Positions 1-8,410 are shown, counted from the first letter of the stretch. The stretch is DNA of 64,000 nt from DATMER01 sp031390755 (GCA_031390755.1 JANMTS010000180.1:1-64000); one strand, 5' to 3'. Notes: generated by a model from the sequence alone, not told the origin. Numbers and translations are program-made.

Positions 1-473
1 GGATGCGTCGGCCCCGTCGGCTCTCTTCCGCCGTTCGCGTACACTTCCCACGTTCCGTCTTGCCCGAGCGCGTCAATGCTCGCGACCACGCACTGGGACC
101 CGAACCGCCTGGCCGCAATGGTGATCAGCTCCGGCTCTCGAATCGCGGCCGAGTTGATCGCGACCTTGTCTGCGCCCATGCGCAGCGCTTTGGCAATGTC
201 GTCTACGGTCCGCATCCCGCCGCCGACGGTGAGTGGAATGAACAACCGCTCGGCCGTCCGGCGAACGACATCGAGCAAGGTGCCTCTTTCCTCATCCGTG
301 GCCGCGATGTCGAGGAAGACGATCTCGTCCGCACCCTGCTCCGCATAGCGGAAGGCGGACTCCGCCGGGTCGCCCTGGTCCACCAGGTTCTCGAAGCGCA
401 CGCCCTTCACCACCCGGCCCCCGGCCACGTCGAGACAGGGGATGACGCGCCGCGCGAGATTGGAGAGAATCAT
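1..473 (-). CDS. hisF: Imidazole glycerol phosphate synthase cyclase subunit HisF (partial, 3' end outside window)
   Basis: HisF closes the imidazole ring from PRFAR with ammonia delivered by HisH, giving IGP and AICAR. The first 157 codons are visible. The N-terminus reads MILSNLARRVIPCLDVAGG, with the catalytic Asp in the IPCLDV motif, followed by GRVVKGVRF and TVGGGMRT, the usual beta/alpha-barrel phosphate-loop patterns. The ATG at 473 overlaps the hisA stop as ATGA, so translation is probably coupled. It is the last visible gene of the his operon; hisI/hisE are not in the window and could lie beyond the left edge. Identification is firm; the truncation is only the window boundary. Confidence 0.96.
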   Translation of the reverse strand, partial: MILSNLARRVIPCLDVAGGRVVKGVRFENLVDQGDPAESAFRYAEQGADEIVFLDIAATDEERGTLLDVVRRTAERLFIPLTVGGGMRTVDDIAKALRMGADKVAINSAAIREPELITIAARRFGSQCVVASIDALGQDGTWEVYANGGREPTGPTH

Positions 474-1192
474 GGCCGGGCTCCCCTGCAGGCGGCCAGC
501 GCCTCTTCCACCGTGAAGAGGCCCTCGTAGATCGCCCGGCCCACGATCGCGCCGGCGATCTCCGGGATCTCCCGTGCCGTGGCCAGATCCTCCAGCGACC
601 GGACGCCGCCGGACAGGAGAGCCGGAATGCCCGAGGCCGTGGCGACGCGGCGGGCCAGCTCCAGGTTGGGACCGGAGAGCATACCGTCCCTCTCCACGTC
701 CGTGACGAGAACCGCCGGGCAGGGAAGACCGCGCAGCCGGACGCAGAGCTCGGGCAGCCGCCAGGCCGTCCCCTCGGTCCAGCCGGCAATGCGCACCTCG
801 CCGGCTTCGACGTCGAGCGCCGGGACCAGGGCTCCGGGATGCTCCTGGGCCAGGGCGCGGAACGCCTCGACGTCCCGGGCCACCATCGAGCCGACCACCG
901 CGCGGTCGCAGCCCGCGTCCAGGGCCCAGCGTACGGAGTCGCGGTCGCGCAGACCGCCGCCGAGTTGGATCGCGGCGCCGCGGCCCGGCATCCTGGCGAT
1001 CAGCTCCCGTTGCGGCGCCTCGCCGAAGGTCGCGTCGAGGTCCACGACGTGGACGATCCGCGCTCCGGCTTGGACGTATCCGTCCAGGACGGCGAGAGGG
1101 TCGCCACCGTAGATCGTGGCGCGGGCGTCGTCGCCCTGCCGCAGCCGGACGGCCCGGCCATGCCGGAGGTCAATCGCCGGCAGCAGATCCAT
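470..1192 (-). CDS. hisA: ProFAR isomerase HisA
   Basis: HisA (240 aa, normal size) isomerises ProFAR to PRFAR in histidine synthesis. The start MDLLPAIDLRHGRAVRL carries the catalytic Asp in the PAIDL motif, and VTDVERDGMLSGPN carries the second acid/base Asp. IQLGGGLRD and LLSGGVRSLEDL are the two phosphate-binding loops of the half-barrels. The start codon lies 23 nt inside hisH and the stop overlaps hisF as ATGA, so it is a coupled operon member. The order hisH-hisA-hisF is standard. Confidence 0.97.
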   Translation of the reverse strand: MDLLPAIDLRHGRAVRLRQGDDARATIYGGDPLAVLDGYVQAGARIVHVVDLDATFGEAPQRELIARMPGRGAAIQLGGGLRDRDSVRWALDAGCDRAVVGSMVARDVEAFRALAQEHPGALVPALDVEAGEVRIAGWTEGTAWRLPELCVRLRGLPCPAVLVTDVERDGMLSGPNLELARRVATASGIPALLSGGVRSLEDLATAREIPEIAGAIVGRAIYEGLFTVEEALAACRGARP

Positions 1193-1808
1193 GAGAGGCC
1201 TCCAGAAAGTTGCGGAGCAGGCGGAGCCCGGTCTCGCCGCTGCGCTCCGGATGGAACTGGGTCCCCATCACGCGTCCCTTCCCGACGACCGCGGGAAAGG
1301 CCCGCCCGTGGGTGCAGAGGGCCAGGACCAGCTCGCCGGGAACGTCCTCCGGGGCGTAGCTGTGGACGAAGTAGACGTAGCGGCCGTCCAGCCCGGCCAG
1401 CAGGGGATGGTCCGAGGTGCCGTGCAGCCGGTTCCATCCGATGTGCGGCACGGGGACGGTCTCCGGCAGGCGGGTCACCCGGCCCGAGAGAAGCCCCAAG
1501 CCGTCCACGGCGTCGAACTCCTCGCCGCGATCGAACAGGAGCTGGAATCCGACGCAGATCCCGAGCAGCCAGGCGCCCTGGTCCAGGGCCTCTCGCAGCG
1601 CCTGTTCCAGGGCTCCGCGCAAAACCTCCCGCGGCGGCGCGAAGGCCCCGACGCCCGGCAGGATCAGGCAGCGGCCGGCCGCCACCCGCGCCGGGTCGGC
1701 CGTGATCTCGACCGCCGCGCCCAGCCGCTCCAGCGCCCGCGCGAGATTGCCGAGGTTGCCGACCCCGGTATCGACGACCGTCACCTCGATGCCCGACGGC
1801 GTGCTCAT
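1170..1808 (-). CDS. hisH: Imidazole glycerol phosphate synthase glutaminase subunit HisH
   Basis: HisH (212 aa) is the class I glutamine amidotransferase partner of HisF. VVDTGVGNLGNLARAL begins the domain. The nucleophile Cys is in LLGICVGFQLLF, and the His/Glu of the triad are in GTQFHPERSG near the C-terminus. The ATG overlaps the stop of the hisCB fusion as ATGA, and the 3' end overlaps hisA by 23 nt, so the gene is tightly embedded in the operon. All catalytic residues are present, so an active enzyme is expected. Confidence 0.97.
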   Translation of the reverse strand: MSTPSGIEVTVVDTGVGNLGNLARALERLGAAVEITADPARVAAGRCLILPGVGAFAPPREVLRGALEQALREALDQGAWLLGICVGFQLLFDRGEEFDAVDGLGLLSGRVTRLPETVPVPHIGWNRLHGTSDHPLLAGLDGRYVYFVHSYAPEDVPGELVLALCTHGRAFPAVVGKGRVMGTQFHPERSGETGLRLLRNFLEASHGSAAGD

Positions 1809-3751
1809 ACCGAAAGCGTTCCCTTGGTGCTCGGCACCTCGGAGGATCCGGTCCTAACCGCCACCGCCGCCCGAATTGCCAGAGCCGCCGCCTTGAACGC
1901 CGCTTCCGCCGCGTGGTGGCCGTTGCGCGCCGAGAGCACGTCGAGGTGCAGCGTCAGTCTTCCGCGGTCCGCAAAGGCCTGGAAGAAGTCGGCGACCAGG
2001 GTGAGGGGGAAGTCCGCGGTGACCCAGCCGGCTGCAACCTCCCGCGGCGCGCTCCACGCGAAGCTTCCGCGGCCCGACAGATCCACGACGGCCCGCGCCA
2101 GGGCTTCGTCAAGCGGCGCGTAGGCGTGGGCGAAGCGGACGATCCCGCGCCGGTCGCCGAGCGCCGCGGCCAGGGCGTCGCCCAGGGCGATCCCCACGTC
2201 CTCCACCGTGTGATGAAGGTCGATCTCGGTGTCGCCCTCGGCTTCCAGCTCCAGCCCCAGCCCGCCGTGGGTCGCCAGCGCTTCCAGCATGTGGCCGAAG
2301 AAGCCGTTCGGAACGTCGATGCTGCGCGGCCCGCCGTCGAGAGACAGGGCGAGTCGGATCATCGTCTCCTTGGTTGCACGTTCGACTCGCGAGGCCCTCA
2401 CCCCCTGCCCCTCTCCCACCTCCCCATCCTCTGTCTTGAGAGAGGGCCTGGGAGAGGGGAGACCGGTGTCGAGCGCCATCTCGTCCCACTCCAATCCGTC
2501 CAGAGGGTCGAGTGAACCCAGTTCTACCTCTTCTTCCTCGTCGTGGTTTTGGTCTTCCTCCCCCCTCTCCCGGGGAGGGGGGAGGGGAGGCGGGAGAGGG
2601 GGGCCGGGGGGGTGAGGGCTCCGCCTCAGAGGCTCGGTCGACAGCCGCGTCTCCTCGACCGGCACGCCCTCCCGGATCTCCTCCAGCGCCAGGTTCGTCT
2701 CCCGGAGCGCCATCCCGCTCCCGACGCTGACCCGCAGGCAGTTGGCGAGCCCGGGGTAATGGCCCACGTCGCGGATGCGGATGCCGCGCGCCGCGAGCCC
2801 GTCCCGTACCTGCCGCGCCCTGTCCGGGCCGTCGCAGCGGATGAGAAGGAAGTTCGCCTCCGAGGGGAAGACTTCGAAACCCTCCTCGGTCAGCATGCGC
2901 GCCCACTGCGCCCGGCGGGCGATGATCACCCTCACCCGGCGCTTGGCCTCCGCGTCCTCCGCCAGCACGGCGCGGCCCGCGAGCGCCGCCGCGTGGCCCA
3001 GGTTGTAGGGCAGCTTCACCTTGATCAGCTCGGCGACCAGCGCCGGACGGGCCATCAGGTAGCCCAGCCGCAGGCCGGCGAGCGACCAGGCCTTGGAGAA
3101 CGTCCTGAACAGGAGGAGGTGCGGATACCGGCTCAGGAGCGGCCGGTAGTCGTAGCGGCAGAACTCGCCGTAGGCGTTGTCCAGCAGCAGCGGGCCCTCC
3201 AGACGCTCCAGCAGCGCGGCCACCCACTCCGGCGGCAGCGCGTCCCCGGTCGGATTGTTCGGCGTGCAGAGGAGGACCGGCCGACGCGGATTGCGCTCCA
3301 CCTCGGCCTCGATCTCGTCCATGAGCAGAGCCGGCCGACGGAGGTCCGGGCGGAGGAGAAAGCGCGGCACGCCGCCCGAACGCTGCACGAACATGCGGTA
3401 GAGGCCGAAGCTCGGCTCGCCGCCGATCACCTCGGTGCCGGGCGCCACCAGCGCTTCGAGGGCCGTGGCGAGCAGCTCGTTGGAGCCGTTGCCGACCAGG
3501 ATCCCCTCCCACGGCCAGCCGTGCATCCGCCCCAGATCACGGCGCAGGTCGTCGCCGTGGAAATCCGGATAGCGGGCCCAGTCGGCGGCCAGGAGACCCT
3601 CGGTCACGGCGAGCTTGATCCGGCGCGGCAGATCCCAGGGGACTTCATTCTGGTCGAGCTTGTGCCGGCACGGGCTCAGGTCCAGGTGATAGGCCGAGAG
3701 CCGGCGCATCTCGGGCCGGACCAGGGACACGGGATCGATCGGCCGGATCAT
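1805..3751 (-). CDS. hisCB: Fused histidinol-phosphate aminotransferase (HisC) - imidazoleglycerol-phosphate dehydratase (HisB)
   Basis: One open frame of 648 aa. Residues 1-363 are a HisC-type PLP aminotransferase: CTPNNPTGDALP, DNAYGEF, and the PLP lysine K220 in FRTFSKAWSLAGLRLGY. Residues 451-648 are HisB dehydratase, with the two metal motifs HHTVEDVG and ARNGHHAAEAAFKA, and no phosphatase domain. Residues 364-450 are a proline/acid-rich linker encoded by a copy of the dispersed palindromic repeat. The frame has no stop across the linker, so a fusion is the simplest reading. The alternative is separate HisB starting at GTG 2401, exactly at the repeat end; the HisB N-terminal signature RVERATKET lies just after that GTG. 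Stop/start ATGA overlaps link it to hisD and hisH. Confidence 0.88.
   Translation of the reverse strand: MIRPIDPVSLVRPEMRRLSAYHLDLSPCRHKLDQNEVPWDLPRRIKLAVTEGLLAADWARYPDFHGDDLRRDLGRMHGWPWEGILVGNGSNELLATALEALVAPGTEVIGGEPSFGLYRMFVQRSGGVPRFLLRPDLRRPALLMDEIEAEVERNPRRPVLLCTPNNPTGDALPPEWVAALLERLEGPLLLDNAYGEFCRYDYRPLLSRYPHLLLFRTFSKAWSLAGLRLGYLMARPALVAELIKVKLPYNLGHAAALAGRAVLAEDAEAKRRVRVIIARRAQWARMLTEEGFEVFPSEANFLLIRCDGPDRARQVRDGLAARGIRIRDVGHYPGLANCLRVSVGSGMALRETNLALEEIREGVPVEETRLSTEPLRRSPHPPGPPLPPPLPPPRERGEEDQNHDEEEEVELGSLDPLDGLEWDEMALDTGLPSPRPSLKTEDGEVGEGQGVRASRVERATKETMIRLALSLDGGPRSIDVPNGFFGHMLEALATHGGLGLELEAEGDTEIDLHHTVEDVGIALGDALAAALGDRRGIVRFAHAYAPLDEALARAVVDLSGRGSFAWSAPREVAAGWVTADFPLTLVADFFQAFADRGRLTLHLDVLSARNGHHAAEAAFKAAALAIRAAVAVRTGSSEVPSTKGTLSV
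2394..2619. repeat. Dispersed palindromic repeat inside the hisC-hisB linker
   Basis: An imperfect inverted repeat of about 225 bp. The left end CCCTCACCCCCTGCCCCTCT pairs with the right end GGGAGAGGGG...GGGGGGTGAGGG, with further inner inverted arms. Similar ends occur near 23.8, 33.0, 34.3 and 58.6 kb. Here the element lies entirely within open coding sequence and encodes the Pro-rich and acidic linker between the two enzyme domains. In the mRNA it should fold into a large GC-rich stem. Confidence 0.8.
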
Positions 3752-5040
3752 CCGAGCCTCCGTCTCGCCGACGCCGCGTGAGCGGGCAGGCCTTCGGCGT
3801 CGGCCAGGGTGGCCGCGGCCGACGCCCGATGGGCCGCCGCAGCCGGGGTGAACCGGATCACGTGGCTGCGCCGCAGGAAGTCCTCGACGCCCAACGACGA
3901 GGCGAAGCGGGCGCTGCCGCAGGTGGGAAGCACGTGGCTCGGGCCGGCGATGTAGTCGCCGAACACCTCCGGTGTCGCGGCCCCCAGAAAGATGGCGCCG
4001 GCCGACTCCACCCGCGGCGCCAGCGCCTCGGCCCGCTCTCCCACGAGTTGAAGGTGCTCCGGCGCGATCCGCTCGACCAGGGCCAGCGCCTCTTCCAGAT
4101 CGCGGACGACGAGCGCCGCACCGAAGCGTTCCAGGGAGGCCCGGGCCGTCGTCCCGGTCGAGAGCCCGCGCAGCTGCGACTCCGTCTCCCGGGCCACCCG
4201 CTTGGCCAGCTTCGCATCCGTGACGATCAACACCGCCGCGGCCAGCGGGTCGTGCTCCGCCTGGGCGAGCAGGTCGGCCGCCAGGAGCGCGGGATCCGAG
4301 TCGGCATCCGCCACGATCAGCACCTCGCTCGGCCCGGCGATGCCGTCGATGGCCACGTCGCCGACCACCAGCTTCTTCGCAGCAGTCACCCAGGCGCTCC
4401 CCGGACCGACGATCTTGTCGACTCTCCGGATCGTCTCCGTGCCGTAGGCGAAGGCGGCCACGGCGTGCGCGCCGCCCATCCCCCAGACTTCCGAGACTCC
4501 CAGCCGTTCCAGCGTGTAGCGCAGGGCGGCGTTCGACCGGTACGAGCCGAGCGGCGTGGCCACCGCGATCTCGCCCACGCCGGCCAGCCGCGCGGGGACG
4601 ACCGTCATCACGACCGTCGACGGATAGGCCGCCCGTCCTCCGGGGACGTAGATCCCGACGCGCCGCAACGGCTGGATGCGCTCGTCCAGCACGACCCCGT
4701 CCTCGTCCTCCAGCCGGTACCCGCTCCGGACCTGCGGCAGGTGGAACCGCTCCACGGCCGCGATGGCCCGCTCCAGCGCTTCGGCGAAGCCGGCGGGCAG
4801 ATCCCCGGATTCGGCGGAACCGTGCAAAGCCAGATCCGTGACGGCGACAGCGTCCGCTCCATCGAGCCGGCGCGCGAAGTCCAGAAGGGCGCGGTCCCCC
4901 TTCCGGCGGACCTTCTCCACGATGCGCGCCGCCTTGCGCAGCGTCGTCTCGTCCAGGACTCCCTCGCCCCGGCGGACCAGCCGCTCGACGGCGCGCCGTC
5001 CGGCGCGGGAATCCGCATCGACCACGGTGAGAGCGCTCAC
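3748..5040 (-). CDS. hisD: Histidinol dehydrogenase HisD
   Basis: HisD (430 aa, family length) oxidises histidinol to histidine in two NAD-dependent steps. Motifs: GIYVPGGRAAYPSTVVM, KIVGPGSAWVTAAKKLV and IDGIAGPSEVLIVAD, with the zinc/catalytic region LLAQAEHDPLAAA and IAPEHLQL, and FLGAATPEVFGDYIAGPSHVLPT near the end. The GTG start at 5040 is chosen because it overlaps the hisG stop (GTGA) and gives the expected N-terminus MSALTVVDA. The stop overlaps the hisC ATG. The open frame continues upstream through hisG, but that extension is a shadow. Confidence 0.96.
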   Translation of the reverse strand: MSALTVVDADSRAGRRAVERLVRRGEGVLDETTLRKAARIVEKVRRKGDRALLDFARRLDGADAVAVTDLALHGSAESGDLPAGFAEALERAIAAVERFHLPQVRSGYRLEDEDGVVLDERIQPLRRVGIYVPGGRAAYPSTVVMTVVPARLAGVGEIAVATPLGSYRSNAALRYTLERLGVSEVWGMGGAHAVAAFAYGTETIRRVDKIVGPGSAWVTAAKKLVVGDVAIDGIAGPSEVLIVADADSDPALLAADLLAQAEHDPLAAAVLIVTDAKLAKRVARETESQLRGLSTGTTARASLERFGAALVVRDLEEALALVERIAPEHLQLVGERAEALAPRVESAGAIFLGAATPEVFGDYIAGPSHVLPTCGSARFASSLGVEDFLRRSHVIRFTPAAAAHRASAAATLADAEGLPAHAASARRRLG

Positions 5041-5663
5041 GACACTACCTCCGCCGCCTCGAGGCGGCCGATCCAATCGTTGAATAGAACCCGGTGACGC
5101 TGGAACGAGGCCCGGTTCAGCACCAGGCACGCCGACACCTCCGCGACGGTCTTGATCTCCACCAACCCATTCTCGGTCAGCGTCCGTCCGGTCTGGACGA
5201 TGTCCAGCGCCAGCTCCGCGAGATGGAGCAGCGGCGCCAGCTCGATCGAGCCGGAGAGCTTCACGATCTCGGCTCCCCAGGGTTGCTCGGCAAGGAACCG
5301 GCGGGCCGTGTTCGGGTACTTGGTCGCCAGGCGCACCTGGCCGCCCGGCTCCGGCACGGATTCGGCCGAGCGGCCGATCAAGGACATCCGCGACCGCCCA
5401 GCCCGCAGGCGGACCGGTATCAGCAGGTCGCCGTCCACCTCGGCCAGCACGTCGCTGCCGACGATGCCGCAGTCCGCCACGCCATGCTCCACGTAAAGCG
5501 GCAGATCCCAGTCCTTGAGGGACAGGATCTCGACCCCCTCGGCCAGGCGGGTGCGCAGGCTGCGGCCGGTCGGATCGAGCCCGAGCAGCGGGATGCCCGC
5601 GGTGCGGAACGCGGCCAGCGCCGGCTCCAGGTTGCGTCCCTTGGGGAGGGCCATGCGGATCAT
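5037..5663 (-). CDS. hisG: ATP phosphoribosyltransferase catalytic subunit HisG, short form
   Basis: HisG (208 aa) makes the first committed step, PRPP plus ATP to phosphoribosyl-ATP. The start MIRMALPKGRNLEPAL and the motifs DCGIVGSDVLAE, RLATKYPNTAR and GSIELAPLLHLAELALDIVQTGRTLTENGL match the family. The length is that of the short form, which lacks the C-terminal regulatory domain and needs HisZ; hisZ is the adjacent upstream gene. The ATG overlaps the hisZ stop (ATGA). Feedback control by histidine would act through the HisZ-HisG complex (family knowledge). Confidence 0.97.
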   Translation of the reverse strand: MIRMALPKGRNLEPALAAFRTAGIPLLGLDPTGRSLRTRLAEGVEILSLKDWDLPLYVEHGVADCGIVGSDVLAEVDGDLLIPVRLRAGRSRMSLIGRSAESVPEPGGQVRLATKYPNTARRFLAEQPWGAEIVKLSGSIELAPLLHLAELALDIVQTGRTLTENGLVEIKTVAEVSACLVLNRASFQRHRVLFNDWIGRLEAAEVVS

Positions 5664-6649
5664 CGCGGCCCCTTTCCCGCTTCAACCAGGCGATCGACGG
5701 ATACCGAGAACCCGACCGCCGACACCTCCGCCCCCAGGGCGCGGAACATCCGGTCGTAGCGCCCGCCGCCGCCGATGGGAAGGGCCGAGGAGCCGGCAAA
5801 GGCACGGAAGACCAGTCCGTCGTAGTAGGAGCGCTCGCCCTGGCCTGCCGCCAGCCGCGGATCAAGGCCGTGGCGCGCGAACTCGGCCAGGTCGACGACC
5901 AATCGGACCTGCGGCACTGCCTCGGACAGCTCGGCGCACAGGGCGAGAAGCCCCCGCAGGCGTTGCGCGGCGGTCTCGCCGAGATCGTCCGGGTCCGCGG
6001 GCAGGCCGGTCTCCAGGACCGGGAGAAGCTTCGGACAGCAGCGGCGCACAACGGCGCGCTCCCGCCTGGCGACCGCCGCGGCCACTTCCGCGGGATCCAG
6101 GCCAGAACCCGATACGGCGCCGTCGAGAAGCAACGCATCGAGAGCCCCCGCGAGGCCGAGCACCACCTGCACCGGCACGTCCTCGCCGACGCCGCTCGCC
6201 ACGATCGCCTCCAGGAAGAGCCGGAGCACCTCGTGCTCGCCCGCCTCCCCGGCGACTCCGAGCAGCTCGGCGCCGAGTTGGAACAGCTCCCGCTGATGCC
6301 CGGCCCGCTCTTCTTCGTAGCGGATCACGTCGCCGCGGTAGAAGACCCGCAGCGGCAGGGGAAAGGCGCCGATCCGCGGCGCCAGGAGCCGCGCGAGCAT
6401 GGGCGTGAAGTCGGCGCGCAGTGCGAGCTGCTCGCCGTCCCGGTCGATGAAGCGGTACAGCTCGCCGCGGCTGGCCGGCGTGAGCAGCGTCTCGTACGGC
6501 TCCAGGTAGTCGAGAATCGGCAAAATCACCTCGGCGTAGCCGGCGCCGATGACGCGGTCGACCAGGATCTGCTCCATCTCGCGGCGTCGCCGGGCGCTCT
6601 CGAAGAGCAGCGCGGCGACCCCGGTGGGAAGGGCGGCGGAGACCTTCAC
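5660..6649 (-). CDS. hisZ: ATP phosphoribosyltransferase regulatory subunit HisZ
   Basis: HisZ (329 aa) is a catalytically dead HisRS paralogue that binds short HisG and confers histidine feedback inhibition. Visible class II synthetase-like motifs: GYAEVILPILDYLEPYE, LRADFTPMLARLLA, LRVFYRGDVIRYEE and IGGGGRYDRMF. It lacks a C-terminal anticodon-binding domain, which separates it from the true HisRS at 11.7 kb. The GTG start at 6649 is chosen because it overlaps the aroDE stop as GTGA; a longer open frame upstream overlaps aroDE and is a shadow. Confidence 0.94.
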   Translation of the reverse strand: MKVSAALPTGVAALLFESARRRREMEQILVDRVIGAGYAEVILPILDYLEPYETLLTPASRGELYRFIDRDGEQLALRADFTPMLARLLAPRIGAFPLPLRVFYRGDVIRYEEERAGHQRELFQLGAELLGVAGEAGEHEVLRLFLEAIVASGVGEDVPVQVVLGLAGALDALLLDGAVSGSGLDPAEVAAAVARRERAVVRRCCPKLLPVLETGLPADPDDLGETAAQRLRGLLALCAELSEAVPQVRLVVDLAEFARHGLDPRLAAGQGERSYYDGLVFRAFAGSSALPIGGGGRYDRMFRALGAEVSAVGFSVSVDRLVEAGKGPR

Positions 6650-8232
6650 GGCTGCGTCTCCCGTTCGGACGCTCGTTCGGATCGACCCGGCAAACCGGCC
6701 ACCCGGCGGGCGAGGTTCACGGGCAGCTCGCGGCCGGTCATCATCCGGAACTGCTGCACGGCCTGTCCGATCAACACCTCGCGGCCGTCGACCGTCACGG
6801 CCCCCCGCGCGGCGGCAGCACGCAGAAGCGGCGTCGGCTCGGAGCCGTAGACCATGTCGACCACCACCGCTCCCGGGCGCAGCGCGTCGACTGGAAACGG
6901 CAGGGCCTCTTCGTCCTGGCGCCCCAGGGAGGTGGCGTTGACCAGGATGTCGAAGCCGGAAGGATCGAGATCCTCCAGTGGCACGAACGGCAGCCCGAGG
7001 AGCGACGCCGCATGCAGGCCGCGCTCCCGGCCGCGGTTGAACAGCGTCACCTGCGCGCCGGCCGTCGAGAGTCCCGCCGCCGCCGAGCGCCCGGCCCCGC
7101 CGGTGCCCACCACGGCGGCGGCTCGACCCTCCACCGCTATGCCCCGGCCGCGCAACGGCAGCACCACGCCGTCCGGATCGGTGGCTTCGGCCTCCCACAC
7201 GCCCTGGTTCCAGACCAGCGTGTTCGCGGCGCCGATGAGCCCGGCGCGCGGGCTTTCGGCGCCCGCCACTGCCAGCGCGGCCTCTTTGTAGGGTGTGGTC
7301 ACCGCGAGGCCCCGGATCGGCAGGCCGATCTCGTTCATGACCCCCGACTCCACCACCTCCAGCCAGAGGTCCCCGAACGACTCGCAATGAAATGGCAGGA
7401 ACAGGGCCGGGATGCCCAGCTCGCGGTAGGCGGTGTTGTGGATTCGGGGGGACAGCGAGTGGGAGACGGGATTGCCGACGACGCCGAAGAGCGCCTCGAC
7501 CGGCGGCAGGGAGGGCAGCCCGAAGTCCTCGATCAGCCGCCGGATCGTCGGCTGTCCGGGCGCCCCGGCGATCTCGCCGGCTGCGCCGTAGACTACGGGC
7601 GCGCCGAGCCTGGGGGCCACCAGGCGCGTCCAGGCGCCGCTCAATCCGGTGCAGAACGCGGTGACGTCCCGCCGCTCCAGCCCTTTCAGGAAGAGCAGCA
7701 CCGACAGCTCCTCGCCGGGCTGGGCCGCGGCCGGAACCAGCTTGTACAGCAGCGCGTCGACTGTGGCCATCTTCCGGAACGTGCTCTGCAGCCCGGAGAG
7801 CGGCGTAACCGGGCCATGCCAGGAGATCACCCGGCGCTCAGGCGGCACGGCCCGCAGCACGTCGGGCGTGAGATCCCGAGCCATCTCCAGGTCCACCAGG
7901 TCGTAGCGCGACGCCGCGTCGATCAGCCGGCGCCGGCGGCGCTCCGCCGAGATCTCGGCGGCGCCGCCCTCGGAGCGGCTGCGCAGCGTGTAGAGGAGCT
8001 TTCCCGGAAACGCCTTGCGCAGGGGAGCTGGATCGAGATCGCCGAGGAGGTCGGCACGCATCTCCAGCCAGTCGGCGGCGGTCAGGCCGGCAAGATCCTC
8101 CGAAGTCTCCGAAGTCTCCGAAGTTACCCCGGCAGCCCCGGCGGTCCGGTGAACGCGCAGGGGAGCCGTCAGGGTGGCGATCAGCGTCGCCCTGCTGGCG
8201 TCGGCGGCGGGGCCGGCGTTGAGTGTCTCCAA
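6646..8232 (-). CDS. aroDE: Bifunctional 3-dehydroquinate dehydratase (type I) / shikimate dehydrogenase
   Basis: A 528-aa fusion for steps 3 and 4 of the shikimate pathway. Residues about 15-240 are type I dehydroquinase: the His in RRVISWHG (H139) and the Schiff-base Lys in LLYKLVPAA (K164). Residues about 247-520 are shikimate dehydrogenase: GNPVSHSLSPRIHN, catalytic Lys in VTTPYKE (K316), GAANTLV, ATDPDG and the NADP loop VVGTGGAGRSAAAGL. It is the first structural gene of the his operon, an unusual companion. The predicted start is TTG at 8232, 8 nt after GGAGGAGG, which is also the 3' arm of the leader terminator. A 9-bp microrepeat gives the Ser-Glu-Thr run at residues 38-45. Confidence 0.92.
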   Translation of the reverse strand: METLNAGPAADASRATLIATLTAPLRVHRTAGAAGVTSETSETSEDLAGLTAADWLEMRADLLGDLDPAPLRKAFPGKLLYTLRSRSEGGAAEISAERRRRRLIDAASRYDLVDLEMARDLTPDVLRAVPPERRVISWHGPVTPLSGLQSTFRKMATVDALLYKLVPAAAQPGEELSVLLFLKGLERRDVTAFCTGLSGAWTRLVAPRLGAPVVYGAAGEIAGAPGQPTIRRLIEDFGLPSLPPVEALFGVVGNPVSHSLSPRIHNTAYRELGIPALFLPFHCESFGDLWLEVVESGVMNEIGLPIRGLAVTTPYKEAALAVAGAESPRAGLIGAANTLVWNQGVWEAEATDPDGVVLPLRGRGIAVEGRAAAVVGTGGAGRSAAAGLSTAGAQVTLFNRGRERGLHAASLLGLPFVPLEDLDPSGFDILVNATSLGRQDEEALPFPVDALRPGAVVVDMVYGSEPTPLLRAAAARGAVTVDGREVLIGQAVQQFRMMTGRELPVNLARRVAGLPGRSERASERETQP

Positions 8233-8264
8233 AACAAAAACCTCCTCCCGGACCCGGAAGGAGG
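8233..8264 (-). terminator. Leader (attenuator) terminator overlapping the aroDE ribosome-binding site
   Basis: On the minus strand the stem CCTCCTTCCGG / CCGGGAGGAGG (one G-U pair, 2-nt loop) is followed by TTTTTGTTTT. This is a textbook intrinsic terminator placed between the leader peptide and aroDE. The 3' arm GGAGGAGG (8241-8248) lies 8 nt before the TTG start codon, so folding of the stem would both end transcription and hide the Shine-Dalgarno sequence. Function is inferred from structure. Confidence 0.85.
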
Positions 8265-8323
8265 CGTTGTTGAGCGGTAGGTGGCTCTCGTCCCGGGCCG
8301 GCGATGCCGGGACGCGACCCGGC
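8265..8323 (-). promoter_or_regulatory. Alternative hairpins of the his leader
   Basis: Between the leader peptide stop and the terminator two mutually exclusive stems can form: GCCGGG/CCCGGC just after the leader stop, and CGTCCCGG/CCGGGACG (about 8289-8314). The second uses the 3' half of the first. This is the arrangement expected for ribosome-position-dependent switching in an attenuator. Folding energies were not computed. Confidence 0.55.
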
Positions 8324-8410
8324 TCAGCTCAAGGCATGATGAGGATGAGCATGGCCCCGCCAGGCACCCAGGGGCGCAGTGGCGGAAGCGGAACGAAGGT
8401 CGGTCGTCAT
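8324..8410 (-). CDS. hisL: Putative histidine leader peptide
   Basis: A 28-codon ORF, too short for routine gene calling, lies between a strong promoter and a terminator upstream of the his operon. Its end reads WRGHAHPHHALS then TGA, so four of six consecutive residues are histidine (CAT codons). That is the hallmark of a his attenuator peptide, where stalling at His codons under low charged tRNA-His prevents termination. An alternative in-frame ATG is at 8416. No clear Shine-Dalgarno is seen, which is the main weakness; codon content and position carry the call. Confidence 0.8.
   Translation of the reverse strand: MTTDLRSASATAPLGAWRGHAHPHHALS

Noticed and set aside
3778..5097. Long plus-strand open frame over hisD
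   Set aside because: It is antisense to an unambiguous HisD and reads as Arg/Gly/His-rich low-complexity sequence, a usual artefact of high-GC third positions.
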